Part shown: piece after piece, positions 24,101-36,600 of the stretch
How positions within the stretch are numbered: position 1 is the first letter of the stretch
Layout of the letters: every line of letters begins with the position of its first letter
Source: Annona cherimola
Taxonomy: Eukaryota; Streptophyta; Magnoliopsida; Magnoliales; Annonaceae
DNA: 64,000 nucleotides
Direction: 5' to 3'
Assembly: GCA_030490835.1 (NCBI GenBank)
Contig: CM059972.1
Span: 54,541,563-54,605,562 of the forward strand
The notes under the pieces: generated by a model
The model's database searches: none
Told to the model about the DNA's origin: nothing
What the model saw: the letters and a program-made list of their open reading frames with translations, nothing else
Program-made: the position numbers and the translations under genes

Positions 24101-25626
24101 AAAATGCATGAAAATATGATATATTTTATGAATATATTTCTGTTTAGGAAAATTTTCCATAACACATATTATATGTGTCATTAAGAGGGTTTAAGTGCAA
24201 GATATGCATGATGGAAAGGGGTAATGAGTTAATGTGATTTGCTAAAATGAAAAATGGATGGAAACATGTTGAAACTTGTAAACAAGGTGCTGTTTTGATA
24301 ATCTTTGTTAATCTCAAAATTTGGGATTGATATATGAAGCTTAAACTCATGAACATGTGCTTAAAGTAAGCACTAATGAAGGAAATGTGAAAAATGGATA
24401 AGTAAATGACAGATGAAGGATATATGTTAATGAAAAATATATGGGTTGGAAAACTAAGTTATGTGTAAGCATATGAGATTTGTATGTATAAATGCAATGT
24501 CGTGTTTATGCGTATAGGCAAGGAAAAGAATAGAAGAAAAGGGATTATGGCGATCTCAGGTAAGCAAGCAAACTTTCTAAAATGCCATTTTCTTTCTATG
24601 TGATTGATATGATTGAATTGTCTATGTTTATGTTTTAACGAATGGGCAAGCACAAGTTTTGAATATGACGACTTTAATGCAAAGCCATAAGTTTTGAAAA
24701 ATGATGATTTTAATGAAAAGTCCTAAGGTTTGCTTCATGGGAAGCAAGCGACACTTCTTAAGATAAATAATTTATCCTAAGTGTTGCCAAGGATGGGAAT
24801 GCTTCATGTTAATGGAATTGAGAAATTTTGCTTATAAGTAAGCAAGTTCTCTATGCTAATGCTTTTTAAGGATTTCATGTTTGATACCGATGGTTTTAAG
24901 AATTTGCTTTTAAGTAAGCAAGTTCTATATGATATTGTTTCAACAACATTTTATAAGAAAAAATGAATTTTATCATTTTTAACAAAATATTGTTTGTAAA
25001 TGAGTTTTGAGTTATTTCTACAATAAATCGTGATAAACAATGATGAAAAAGATTTATTTTGCTAGGTCATGATAATTAAATAGTAAATGATGTTTTGGAC
25101 ATAGTCTATATGTTTTGAAATGATGTTCGAAAAGTTTTGATTTCCTTTAGATAAGGAAATCTATGTTAAAAATGTTGGAAAAATGTTTATACGGATGTGT
25201 TAAAAAGGGATTTATGGATGACCAACCTCCTATGATTGATTTCATAAAATGATTTGATTTCAGGTTGCTTAATGGCATGCAAAAGATTGTGCAATTTCCC
25301 ATTATGTAAAAATGATTGATATGTGGACAATTATTAAATTTTTAGGTTTTGGACAAGGGGATAGAAAAACTGCATAACTTTTGTAAACAAAAAGTCCTGA
25401 AATGGAAACCAAGCAAATATTAGAGAAAAATATGATTTATTTATGGAAATCCAAAGGATTTAAAATTCTTTTATTAAAAGGATTTTAAGATGTATTGTTT
25501 CTCAAATATTTCAAATGTTTATCAAAATATTTTACTCAAAACATTTCTAAAAGAACTTAAGGAAGGTCATCTTAAAACTAGATTTCAAATAACAACTTGT
25601 TAAAGTGGGTGCGCTCACTTACAAGT

Positions 25627-25795
25627 TGACACGGACTGCGGTCTGTGATGTGATTTTGAAAATTATTCTTAAATATAGACTTTGGTCTAAGATTTTTGTG
25701 CATATGGATGCAGGCTGTGGTCTGTGATCCCAGTTTAAAAGGACATGGGCTGCGGTCTGTGGTTCTTCAAACCAAAACGGACTGCAGTCCGTCAG
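25627..25795 (+). repeat. GGACTGCGGTCTGTG array in U-0
   Basis: Five or so imperfect copies of a unit with the core GGACTGCGGTCTGTGAT, spaced about 35-45 bp. Each core is self-complementary (GACTGC/GCAGTC type), ending in GGACTGCAGTCCGTC, a near-perfect palindrome. The counterpart is at 35410-35583 in U-2. Confidence 0.75.
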
Positions 25796-26334
25796 GATAA
25801 CGTACGGTGCACCGGTACAAAAAGTAGGCTGGTTGTAGAGCACGGTTGGGATGACCGAGGCCCACTCTACATAAGGCCAAGTTGCTAAGGGATGACAGGA
25901 GTGCCAGCGGCGCCCTCCCTGAGATGGGAGAAGGATAAATAAACAGCCGCTGGGCTAGCGTGTTGTTAAGGATTCTCTTCCAAAAGGTATCATGATCGCT
26001 TGCTAAGTGTCACTACTGGATGGGGAGAAATGTATTTGCTTATGTTTTATTTCTGAAAAGCTCAAACATTGGGTCATGAAAATATGATTTTATGAAAGTA
26101 TCCTAAAGGGATTTTTATGAAATGATTACCCTAAAAGAAAGGGTGTTTTACACAAAAGTGTAAATAACAGGAATTAAAGGAAATGTGTTTATGCAAATGC
26201 ATTTATGAAAATGATTTACGTATTTTGTTTCCCTTGTTTGCTATAAACAAGCCCCAAGATGGGGAATTATGAAAAGGATTTATGTGAAACTTGAGATGGA
26301 CATAAGAATGTTCATTTCTAAAAGAACCTAAATG

Positions 26335-26860
26335 ATAAGGGTTTATGGACGTAAAACGTCCTATGTTAATTTGTTGGATTTTATAATGAAAAAATATTTT
26401 TGGACATAAAAGTGTCCTTTGCCGAGAAAGGCTTATGTGATTGATGTTTTAGGACATATGAATGTCCATTGCCAAAGGAAATTATGTGAAAAATATTTTG
26501 AGACATAAAATGTCTCCTGGCTAAAGGATTTTATGATGGTTTATGTTAATGATGTTTTGAGACATGAGATGTCTCCTTTGCCTAAGAATTTATAAGAAAA
26601 ATGTTTTGGACGTAAAACGTCCACTAGCAACTGATGATTTTATGTAATGTCTATGAACATTGAAAATGTTCATATAAGAATTAAAGGGATTCTATCAAAG
26701 AAGGTAAAACGTGTACGTTTTTCTTTAACAAGCCTCATGTGGCTTGTATATGATTTTAATAATGAATGCTTGATGAAAATGTTCAAGGATATGGAATTGT
26801 CCTCATGAACAAAAGATTTCATGATAGTATTTTAGGACATATATATGTCCTCAAGAAACA
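26335..26860 (+). repeat. GGACATnnnATGTCC hairpin array in U-0
   Basis: About eight units of roughly 55-65 bp, each with an inverted repeat such as GGACGTAAAACGTCC or GACATAAAATGTC followed by a CCAAAGG-like spacer and TTATG. The arms vary (GACAT/ATGTC, GACGT/ACGTC) while staying self-complementary. Confidence 0.75.
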
Positions 26861-28661
26861 GGTGTTCAAGATGTTTATGAAAAAGGTTTTCAAGGAAGCC
26901 TTGCCCTAAAGATAAAATGCTTGCTTATTGAGTTGTCACTCACGTTTTGTTTTCCCAACCCATAGACAGGTGAAAGAAGAGATCTGGAAAAGGAATGGGA
27001 GCCATCCATTGAAGAAATGGAAAGTTATGATACTTTTCATGTACTAAGGTATGCTAATGTCTATGTGAACTTAATTAGAATTTTAAGTTCTATATATGAT
27101 TCAAAGATTGAATCTATGAATGTATGGATGTATGGATTGTAAAATGTAATGCTGAAGTCAAGGAAACTTTCACTGTAGAAAGGCATGAAAATATGCTATG
27201 CGTTTGTGTATATGAACTTAGTTAGAATTCTAAGTTCCATGTGAATCAAGGACTGAATGTATGTAAGTAGGATATGTACAATGATTGAGTGTATAATGAC
27301 AGGCATGTAAAGATTCTATGAATGAAATGATGAATTTTATTACAATTGAAATGTCCCAATGTGTGATGATTGTCATGTCAAGTTTATGATTGATGACAGA
27401 TAAATAAACGAAAAAAAATTTGGACGTATTCCAATTAAGAACCCGCCGCGTGATCAGGGCAACAATCCTGATTCACATTTACCAATCGATAGATCTTGAG
27501 GTAAGGAAGTGACGTCTCGGTTCGGGGCGCCACACCTAGGCACCAAAGGATGAGTCTCTAGGGCATTCAGAAAGGTTTCCAAGTTACACAACACATAGAG
27601 GGTTGGCACTTAGGCGCCACTATGCATCCGTATGCGCAGGTTTCTGCACGTGTGCTGCGCAGGCCAACTAGTTTAAATAGAAACCTAGACCCACGTGTGC
27701 ATGAGAGCGAGACCTGACGGAACAGACACCCAGAGAAGGAAAAGAACCCGTTTCAAGCACAGATCGAAGAGAAGATCCGATCCCGTTGGTGGAAACTGCA
27801 GAGATCCAGTTTTCTCTTTCTCTTTCTACTTTTCTTTCTCTGTTTTCCTGGATACTTACAATATGGATGTAAGGATTTTTATATCATGTCTTTGAGCTAA
27901 ACTTCCATTAGAGGGATAGTTAGGATGAATTGAACCCTAAACTATATTGTCTTGGTTCTTCAAATTTCAGAAATGAATATTTGATTTCTATATGATTGTG
28001 CGCTATGGATTTACCATTGCATATGATGTTTAATGCTTTTTACAAGATTAACTACCTTGTAAGATTATTTAATTTCATGATTAATCCTTGGAAAAGGAAA
28101 ATCTCTGCTAGATCCATGTGTAGGGCATAGGTTTCCTCTGCGTTAAGGAGAGTTGTTTAATAGATAGCAATATACCGTTAAACCCTATGTAGTCATGAAT
28201 AAGTTATGAATTTATCAATTTTACTTTATTTAATGGCATGAGAACATAGTAATTAAATAGTGTGTAATTAGCTTTATATGCGTTGGAAGACATATATAAG
28301 AACTAATGAACTTGGACTAGTAAATCGCTGCACAATCTAAAGAAAAGAAACCAATATGATATAGTTTAGATTCAAGGATTTCAAACTATACATCTATCAT
28401 CCCCAATTGATAACTCCTTTTTAGTATTCTAGTTGTTCCATGAAACTCTTTTCTATTTTCTTATTGCAATTGATAGAATTAGTTTTAAGTTTGAAATCCA
28501 AATTCTCTACTCACCGAAAGCAACTAAACTGATTAATAATCCTAGTTAGATCATTTCCTCGTGGCAATGATACTCTACTCACTCTTTTTTACTTGATCGA
28601 CTCATATACTTGCATTAATACGAGCATTTTAATAAGACATATACGCGCGTCGTCAAGTTTT

Positions 28662-28677
28662 TAGCGCCGTTGCCGGG
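28662..28677 (+). other. Primer-binding site (tRNA-Asp type), interrupted
   Basis: TAGCGCCGTTGCCGGG matches the complement of plant tRNA-Asp (TGGCGCCGTTGCCGGGG) except for one G-to-A change. The last bases continue at 37202 as CGGGGA after two inserted U elements. Athila-type elements use this primer. Confidence 0.88.
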
Positions 28678-31309
28678 TGTGAGACTCCGATGTTAGACAC
28701 GTGTATAAAACCCTAGGGTTGTAAACCCTAGGTAATATATTTGGAAAATGTACATTCAATGGTATGAAATTATGTGGAAATAGAGGTTAAAATAATTATT
28801 TATTAAATTCGGATGAATAGTGCACGTTAATAGTGCATGTGAATAGTAACCCTGGGATTAAGACACATGATTAAGAGTTAATCACTTGGATTAACCTAAT
28901 CAGAAAAAGACAAAAAGCAGATTTAATCACTACAGGACAAAATAACAATTCTTTTTGATATTTTAATGGAATTTCGGATTTTAGTGAAAAATTGAAGAAA
29001 AATTCATAACTTGAGATGAACTTTTTTATGGATGGTTAAAAATTCATGATGGACATGATGAATGGTTTAAGATGTGCTGAAAATCACAAATTAAGGGTCA
29101 AGATAAAACGTCAAAAGGAGATAAAAAAGTAGCTTAATTTTTCATTAATGCTACTTTTGACTTTTTATTAAATTAAATAATTAAAAAATAAAAATAATAA
29201 ATGAAAAGTAGCAAGTGGCAGGGATGTGCAGGGGTGGTTGAGATTTTTTTACCAAAATCAATGGTCCAAATTCATCATGATAAAAAATCAACGGCTAGGA
29301 TTGAATTAGCCTAAATTAATTAATTTTAATAAATCAAAAAATTATGAAAATTAGGGCTGCAATAGGGGGGCTTGAGATGCTGTAGGGTGGCTGCACAAGG
29401 CTCCATGCACCTTTTGAAATTAGGAAAAAATACATTTACAATTTAATACCTCAAGCAAGGGGGTAAATTCCAATTTGATGAAAAATAAAAAACTATAAAT
29501 AGAGGGAAGGGGTGAACGTCCAAAGGCCCAACCCAGCTCCATTCGAGCAAAAACCCAAGCTCTCAAACCCCCCACACGTCCAAAGAAAGAGAGGAGAAAG
29601 TGTGAGAAAAAGAGGGAAATCTCCACTTCAGGTAAGCGATTTCTATCCAAATTTCTTTTGAATGTTAAGTAGGGTAAAACCATGCTTAGATAATGTCTAA
29701 GCATGAGAAAATAAGTGTAGTTATAATGCTTAATCAGAATTATGCCAAAATATCAAAAATTTGGAGCAAAGATAGAGCATTCAGGAGGATAACATATGAT
29801 ATGTGTAAATAATGCTCCAAAATTGATAAATGATGATTTGAGATAAATGAATATGATGTTGGAATGATGATATATTAATTTCATGATTTTTAGAATTAAG
29901 AATTATGCTTAAGTGAATTTATGTTGATTTTTAGTATATGGAAAAAATAATTTATTTAGCCAAGTTAATGATGATAAATTCAAAATATATGAATTTTTTC
30001 ATGATATACTAAGCATCATGGTATTTTTTATTTTTGGAACCCATGAACATTAACCCACGTGCTGTGAACAGTAACCTCGGGTGAACAGTAAACGTGAACA
30101 GTACCATGAACAGTAAACGTGAACAGTACCATGAACAGTACCATGAACAGTAACTATAAACAGTAAACAACGTGATTTTGGAAAAAATTGAGATTTATTT
30201 TTATATTTTATGAGAATATATGAATGAAAATTTTAAAGGATTTATGGATAAAAATCCATATAAGGAGGTAATGACCAAGTATTTATAAAAGGGATAACCT
30301 CTATAGGAATGAGGTAATAAATGATTACAAAGCATGCATGGGAAGCAATTTAAGACATGAAATGATATAGATAAAATATCATTTTTTGTATAGGAAAAGG
30401 TGGAGGACACAGACGGAGGAGGTAAGCAAGTTATATGCTTTCTAAAATGTTTTAAATGATTGCAAATTGTTTGCTTACATGTTTTATGAATTATGTTTAA
30501 GGATGACCATTCCTATAATGCTTTACATGAAATGATTATTAGCTGCTTGTTAAATTACTTTCTAAATGATTGATCAAGTTTTATGGAGTATGTCATGTCG
30601 GCATATGTATGAACATTGTGCACAAGGAAGAGACTTTGGTGGAGGTAGTAAGCGGATCAGAGGGTCCCCCTTCACTATTGCCAAGTCGCAAGGGCTGTGT
30701 GCCGGCGGCGTCCTCCCAGAGGTTGGAGGCACAAGGAAAGTCATGAATGAATGAATGCATTGCATTCTCATGAAATGCATGAAAAAGTTTCTGTCCCATT
30801 GTTAATTGATCACTTGGTAAGTGTCTCCTATCAAATGGGGAGAAATGCATTTGAATGAAAGGAAAATGTTTACTTGCCAAAGAAAAAGGCTTGCTTACTG
30901 AGTATTATTACTCATATGTATTTTCAAAATGACAAACAGACTATGGAGCTGACTCATAAAGGATGCTAGGTAGAAATGACCTGCAAATTTAATTGTAGTT
31001 CTATGTATGCGTCCAAAGGGACAAATGTATCATAATCATGTTCAAGACATGTTTTATGGATATTACAAACATGATTGTACTTATGTGAATTATTTCAATA
31101 AAAAGAAGATATGAATGGTTTTATGATGATATGGATGAGTCTATTATGAATAAAGTGTATGCTTAAGTGACGAATGAAAAGAAAAAAAAATTGGACGAGA
31201 TCCAATTAAGAACTCGCCGCGTGATCAGGGCAACAATCCTGACTCACATTTACCAATCAAAATCGGTCCCGGAGTAAGGCTTCTAAGCACCCCGGTTCGG
31301 GGCGCCACA
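28678..31309 (+). mobile_element. U-family element U-1, complete, 2632 bp
   Basis: The ends are TGTGAGACTCC and GGCGCCACA. The left TSD is CCGGG (28673-28677). The right copy is seen as TCGGG at 37201-37205, after U-2 inserted at the junction and one C became T. It is a shorter variant lacking the hairpin arrays. It keeps a TATAAATAG box at about 29494, donor-like CAG|GTAAGC at 29632, a 28-nt segment 30394-30421 (TAG...GTAAGC), the core hairpin 30712-30729, the block 30894-30914, and a 30-nt segment 30940-30969 bounded by ACAG and GTAGAA. An array of GTGAACAGTA-type repeats lies at 30060-30170. Confidence 0.82.
30060..30170 (+). repeat. GAACAGTA tandem array in U-1
   Basis: About eight imperfect copies of an 8-15 bp unit built from GAACAGTA with AACGT or CCAT spacers. 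Two earlier relatives (GAATAGTGCACGT) lie at 28813-28850. Confidence 0.8.
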
Positions 31310-32105
31310 CTGTGATACCCGGATCTAAGTAGGACTCATATGAAGGCATTTGACATATAATTATGATACGTGTGTGCCTTGAATGAATTTTGGATGATTT
31401 TATGATTAATGATATTTTGTAATTAGGGTTTTAATTAAGAATGGTGATTAAAAATTTAATCGCCGGAGCCCAAAGTGAGTCAATCTGACCCGAGGGGCTT
31501 AATGAGGATTTAAAGGTCACATCGTGTCATAAATAATCATGTTAATAATCATGATTTAATTTATGAAGACTAAAATGTAATTATGAAATTAAGATGAAAA
31601 ATAATAGAAAATTCATAACTTGACGCCTACAAGGCAGATTTCGATGAAATTTGAAAGGTAAACTCACAACGGTGAGCCCAATATTATGAATGTATTGGAT
31701 TAAGGGAATCATGATGGGATTAGGATAATAATTAATTATTTTTATCCCCAAATTCAAAAGATAAATTCAAGTGGTCATAAGTGGAGTTAGAAAACTCGAT
31801 TTGAGATGAAACTTGAAATGATTGAATAAAATTATAAAATCTATGATATGAATGGATTGGATTAAGATAATTATCAAGGTATTTTTTTAAGCTAATTATC
31901 AAGGGATTTTCTTAATCACAAATAGACGAAAGTCATTAAATGCAAGTCAAGGTAGGAAGCTTCACGGACGTTGCAATGAGGGCAATTTGGGAAGGTGAAA
32001 ATGGAATTTACTAAAATACCCTAGGGGTTGCTTGAGCACCAAGAAAAGTGGTAAATAAAAGGAGTAAATAGAGGGAGCATGGGGCTGGACGTTCCAGCAA
32101 AGGAG

Positions 32106-32110
<5 letters not shown>

Positions 32111-32186
<76 letters not shown>
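32111..32186. repeat. (GA)n microsatellite in the U-2 leader
   Basis: About 38 GA dinucleotides directly after a TAAATAGAGGG TATA-like stretch. It gives spurious poly-Leu/Ser ORFs on the minus strand. Confidence 0.9.
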
Positions 32187-32191
<5 letters not shown>

Positions 32192-35100
32192 AGGAAACTA
32201 AGGGGAGGAAAATTCTCCAAAAATCCAGCAAGCCTCACACGTCCAACCCAGCAAGGAAAGGGAGAAAATAAAAGAAAAATAAGAAGAAAAAGGAAGGAGG
32301 AGCTCAGGAAGCTCTGGGCAAAGATTCGACGAAATCGGGTAAGTACCCGTTGAGTTTAAGCCTTCCAATTTCTAAGTTTTCTTCTTGATTTGGAATCATG
32401 GTTTTGAGTCATAAAAGACCTCTTAAAAAACATGTTTCAAATATTAAATATTCTTAGTTAAATACGTTGGTTTATAAAGTTTAATTTGGGGATTAATTAG
32501 CCCATATCATCCAATCTACACTCATGTGTAGTAAATCTAGACCTGGAAAGGAAAATATGGAAGAAATAGTTAATGAACGAGTTTTATTATAAACATTTGT
32601 GGAAAGACTCATGATGGAGGGATTAAGGAACGACCCAATTTTCAGCTTAAAAAATAATCACGTTGCAAATTAAAAAACTTGGAAAATCAACCTGGACAGG
32701 ATTGAACGGGTGGCAGGATCAACTGCACAAAATAATTTTTAATACTTTTTATACAAGGAATTTTGGCTGAAAAGTTTACAGTATATATAAGACATATTTA
32801 GGATCACAAGACAAAAATAAAATTTAGGTTTTGATGGGTATAAATATACCCCATAATTCACGTGATTCAGGCTATCTGAAAAGGGATGCTACTGTCCAGC
32901 AGAGTAAAAATACCAAAATAAATAGAAATAATAAATATTTCATGCTGAAAATATTTATTTTGATTAATTAATATAGTTATTAAATTATGATATAAATTTC
33001 AGATCAAAACTACTTGATTTGATATTAATTCAACATTTTGAGAATTCAGTGTGCCTGAATTCAGCATTATGGACAGCTTAAGGAATAAATCAAGATAAAT
33101 GTTAAATTCCAGGTTTTTGTAATGGAATTTGACTTATAATGGGATATAAATCATGATTTAGTGTAGTTCATATGATGATTTAAGAATAGGTTGCTGATTT
33201 TATAAGGTATGGAACCTAGGGTTCCATATATGACTCGATTTTTCCATTTTTATGTTAAAAATGGTATGGAAATGAGATTAAATGAGTTATGGAAGTTATG
33301 TAGGGTAAAATACCCTAGGATTAGGTTACTTTGGATGCCCAAAAGTATTTGGGAAGATGAGCCCCAAATCTGATTTTTATGAATTTTATGAAAAGATGTC
33401 TAAATGGGGTGAAAACGGTACCCGAAATGGATGAGTAAGTTGCTGTATGGAAACCATTTAATTATGGGATTAAATTATGTGTTAATACCCTAAATTTGGG
33501 TTAATAAAATTATGGTTTAAGGCTGGAAAATTTGGAGCAAAAATCTGTTTAAATCATGTTGCTAAAGAGAGCATTGAAAAGACGAAAAACAGATCCTAAA
33601 GTTGCTGTTTTGGGAACCCCATGATAAATGGATTATAAATCTAAAATTAAACCCTAAATTATGTGTTAATTAAGGTGTTTAATTATACTGGAATTAGATA
33701 CAAGTTGCTATTTTGAGAAATTTTAAGAAACACATGATTTATGTGTTGAGAAATGGACGTATATGAAGAGATAAGTATGAATAAATGATATGTGAATTAT
33801 GTAAGTTGTTAAAATGTAAAAATGCATAACAACATGATGAAAAATGTGGATTAGGTTAATTTTTAAATAAATGATGATAATCTCAAAATTTGAGATTATT
33901 ATATGATGTCTAAGTTATCAACTAAGTGATTAAAATGAGCACCGTTGTATGAAAAATGAAAAATATGTTAAAAATGATAAATAGAGGTAATGAACCTCCA
34001 AATAATGATTTTATGAAGGATTATTATATGTATGTATGTTTAACCTACATAAGGGTATTAAAAATGAATGAACGAATGAATAATGTGATGTATAGGTTTT
34101 GATACGTATGAACACCCGACTTGAAAGACAAGTGGGCTAAGCTAGTGTAATGTTAGTCCGAATGGGTTTATGTAGGTTGAAAAACTTAAGGAATATAAGT
34201 ATTTGAGGTTGATGTAAATAAATGAAATATTTTTTTCATTTATCTAGGCAAAGGCAAGGAAAAAAATAGAAGGAAAGGGATTATGGCGATATCAGGTAAG
34301 CAAGCGAACTTTCTAAAATAATATTTTCTTTCTATATGATGATATGTGAATGAAATATTTATGATTATGTTTTGACGAATGGGCAAGCACAAGTTTTAAA
34401 AATGAAGGTTTTATTGCAAAGCCACAAGTTTTGGAAAATGATGACTTTAATGAAAAGCCTCAAGGTTTGCTCCATGGGAAGCAAGCAACGATTTTAAGAT
34501 AAAGAATTTATCACAAGTGTTGCCTTGGATTGGTAATGTTTTATGTTAATGAAATTGAGAATTTTTATTATGAGTAAGCAAGTTCTCCATGATAATATTT
34601 TCAAAGGATTTCATGTTTTATGTCGATGGTTTTTAAGAATTTGCTTATAAGCAAGCAAGTTCTTCATGATGTTGTTTCAAAAGTATTTTATAAGAAAAAG
34701 AGAATTTTACCCTTTTCGCCAAGTATTGTTTGTAAATAAGTTTTGAGTTATTTCTACAGTAATTTGTGATAAACAATGATGTTTATGAGAGAAAAAGGAA
34801 AAGGGGAGTTGATTTATGAAAAGGATTTGTTTTGCTAGGTCATGATAATTAAATAATAAATGATGATTTGGACATAGTCCATATGTTTTGAAATGATATT
34901 CGAAAAGTTTTGATTTCCTTTAGATAAGGAAATCTATGTTGAAAATGTTGAAAAAATGTTTATACGGATGTGTTGAAGGGGATTTAAGGATGACTAACCT
35001 CCTATGTTGACTTCATAAAATGGTTTAATTTCAGGTTGCTAAAGTAGCATACAAAAGACCATGCAAGGCCCCTATATGTAAAAATGACAAAATTGATATG

Positions 35101-36089
35101 TGGACAAGAAATTGATTTTAAGGTGGTTGAGAAGGGGTTAACACAATTGCATAACTTTTGTGAGCAAAAGGCCCAGAAATAAAAGCCAAGAAAATGCTAG
35201 GAAAAATGTATGATTTATTCTTGAAAATCTAAAAGTTTTGAAATTATTTTATTAAAAGGGTTTTAAGATGTATTGTTTCTCAAACGTTTCAAATATTTAT
35301 AAAAATATTTTATTCAAAATGGTTTTAAAAGAATTTCAGGAAGGTCATCCTAAAACTAAATTTCAAATGACAACTTGTTTAAAGTGGGTGTGCTCGCTTT
35401 ACAAGTTGACACGGATTGCGGTCTGTGATGTGCTTTTTTTTCAAAATGATTTGTTTTAAAAAGACACAGACTTTGGTTTGTGATGTTTTTAAGTTATGGA
35501 TGCAAACTGAGGTTTGTGATCCCGATTTTAAAGGATACAGGCTATGGTTTGTAACACTTTAAACCAAACGGGCTGCAGTCCGTCATAATAATGTATGGTG
35601 CACCAGTATAAGGAACAGGCCGGTTGTAGAGCACAATTGGGATGACCGGGGCCCACTCTACATATGGCCAAGTCGCTAAGGGATGGCAGGAGTGTCAGCG
35701 GCGCCCTCCTTGAGATGGGAGCAGGATAAAGCAACAACCGCCTGGCTAGCGTGCTGTTAAGGATTCTCTTCCAAAAGGTAGCATGATCACTTATTAAGTG
35801 TCACTACTGAATGAGGAGAAATACATTTGCATACGTTTTGCTTTTCAAAAGCCCAAAGATTGGGATATAAAAGCATTTATATGAAAAGTTATCTTAAATT
35901 GGATTTTTATGAGCCATTATGTATAAGTTATCCTAAAAGTAGGGTGTTTCTACACAAAATGTGTAAATATTAAGAATAAAAAGAAATGGTTTTTATGCAA
36001 AAGTTTTCATGAAAAGGATTTATGACTTGTTTGCTATAAACAAGCCCCAAGATGGGGATTATGAAAAAGGGTTTATGTTGGAAAATGTT

Positions 36090-36600
36090 TTGGACATAAG
36101 AATGTCCATTTTCAAAAGGTTTATGTGGGAAAAATAGTTGGACGTGAGAATTTCCATTTCCTAAAGGGATTTATGTTGGAACATGTGTGGACATAAAAAT
36201 TTCTGTTTCTAAAGGAGTTTAAGGGATAAAAGTGTTTGTGGACATATGAATGTCCATTGCTAAAAAGGCTTACGTGAAATGTATTTTGGACATAAAAATG
36301 TCCATTACCAAAGTGTTTATGTAAAAAAATATTTTAGGATGTATAAACGTCCGTTTCCAACAAGGTTTACGTGGATAAATGTTTTAGGACGTATAAACAT
36401 CCGTTTCCAACAAGGTTTATGTGGAAAAATATTTTAGGACGTATGAACATCCGTTTCCAACAAGGTTTATGTGGAAAAATATTTTAGGACGTATGAACAT
36501 CCAGTGCCAAAATGATTTATGTGGAAAAATGTCTTTTCATGGACATGAGAATGTTCATCACCAAATATGGTTTATGTTAAGATGTTTTGGGACATAAAAT
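36090..36600 (+). repeat. GGACATnnnATGTCC hairpin array in U-2
   Basis: Nine or so units. The central ones (about 36333-36500) are nearly identical with a period of about 58 bp: CCAACAAGGTTTATGTGG, then AAATATTTTAGGACGTAT and a closing half-palindrome ACATCCG. The same array type occurs in U-0 and, reversed, in U-5. Confidence 0.8.

Larger units (their letters stand above)
21643..27534 (+). mobile_element. U-family element U-0, complete, 5892 bp
   Basis: The ends are TGATTCAATG and GGCGCCACA, with an exact 5-bp TSD CCTAG (21638-21642, 27535-27539). Removing it restores the Athila LTR palindrome. There is no protein-coding content. Ordered signals: ATTAAAAATTTAATCGCCGGAG (about 21763); donor-like GTAAGT at 23113; a 42-nt purine-rich segment 24518-24559 bounded by TAG and GTAAGC; the core hairpin (25915-25930); hairpin arrays; the branch/hairpin block 26924-26942; and a segment 26970-27048 bounded by ACAG and GTATGC. 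With TG/CA ends and a 5-bp TSD it is most simply a very long solo LTR, but it could be a non-autonomous element in its own right. Confidence 0.85.
21113..28655 (+). mobile_element. 5' LTR of an Athila-like gypsy element, split by a U element
   Basis: The LTR starts TGATAACTCG and ends CGTCA at 28655, immediately followed by a tRNA-Asp primer site. Removing the inserted U element (21643-27534) and one TSD copy leaves about 1.65 kb, normal for Athila-type LTRs. The first 28 bp form a perfect hairpin: TGATAACTCG, an 8-nt loop, CGAGTTATCA. The middle has repeated palindromes of the form GGCGCCTAGGCGCC (21398-21650 and 27536-27625), one of which is the U insertion site. The start of the retroviral transcript is not obvious. 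Confidence 0.85.

Noticed and set aside
31962..32238. Minus-strand Leu/Ser-rich ORFs
   Set aside because: Produced by the (GA)n run in the U-2 leader.
36090..36600. CRISPR-like regular repeats
   Set aside because: Units are contiguous with decayed repeats rather than unique spacers, in plant retroelement DNA.
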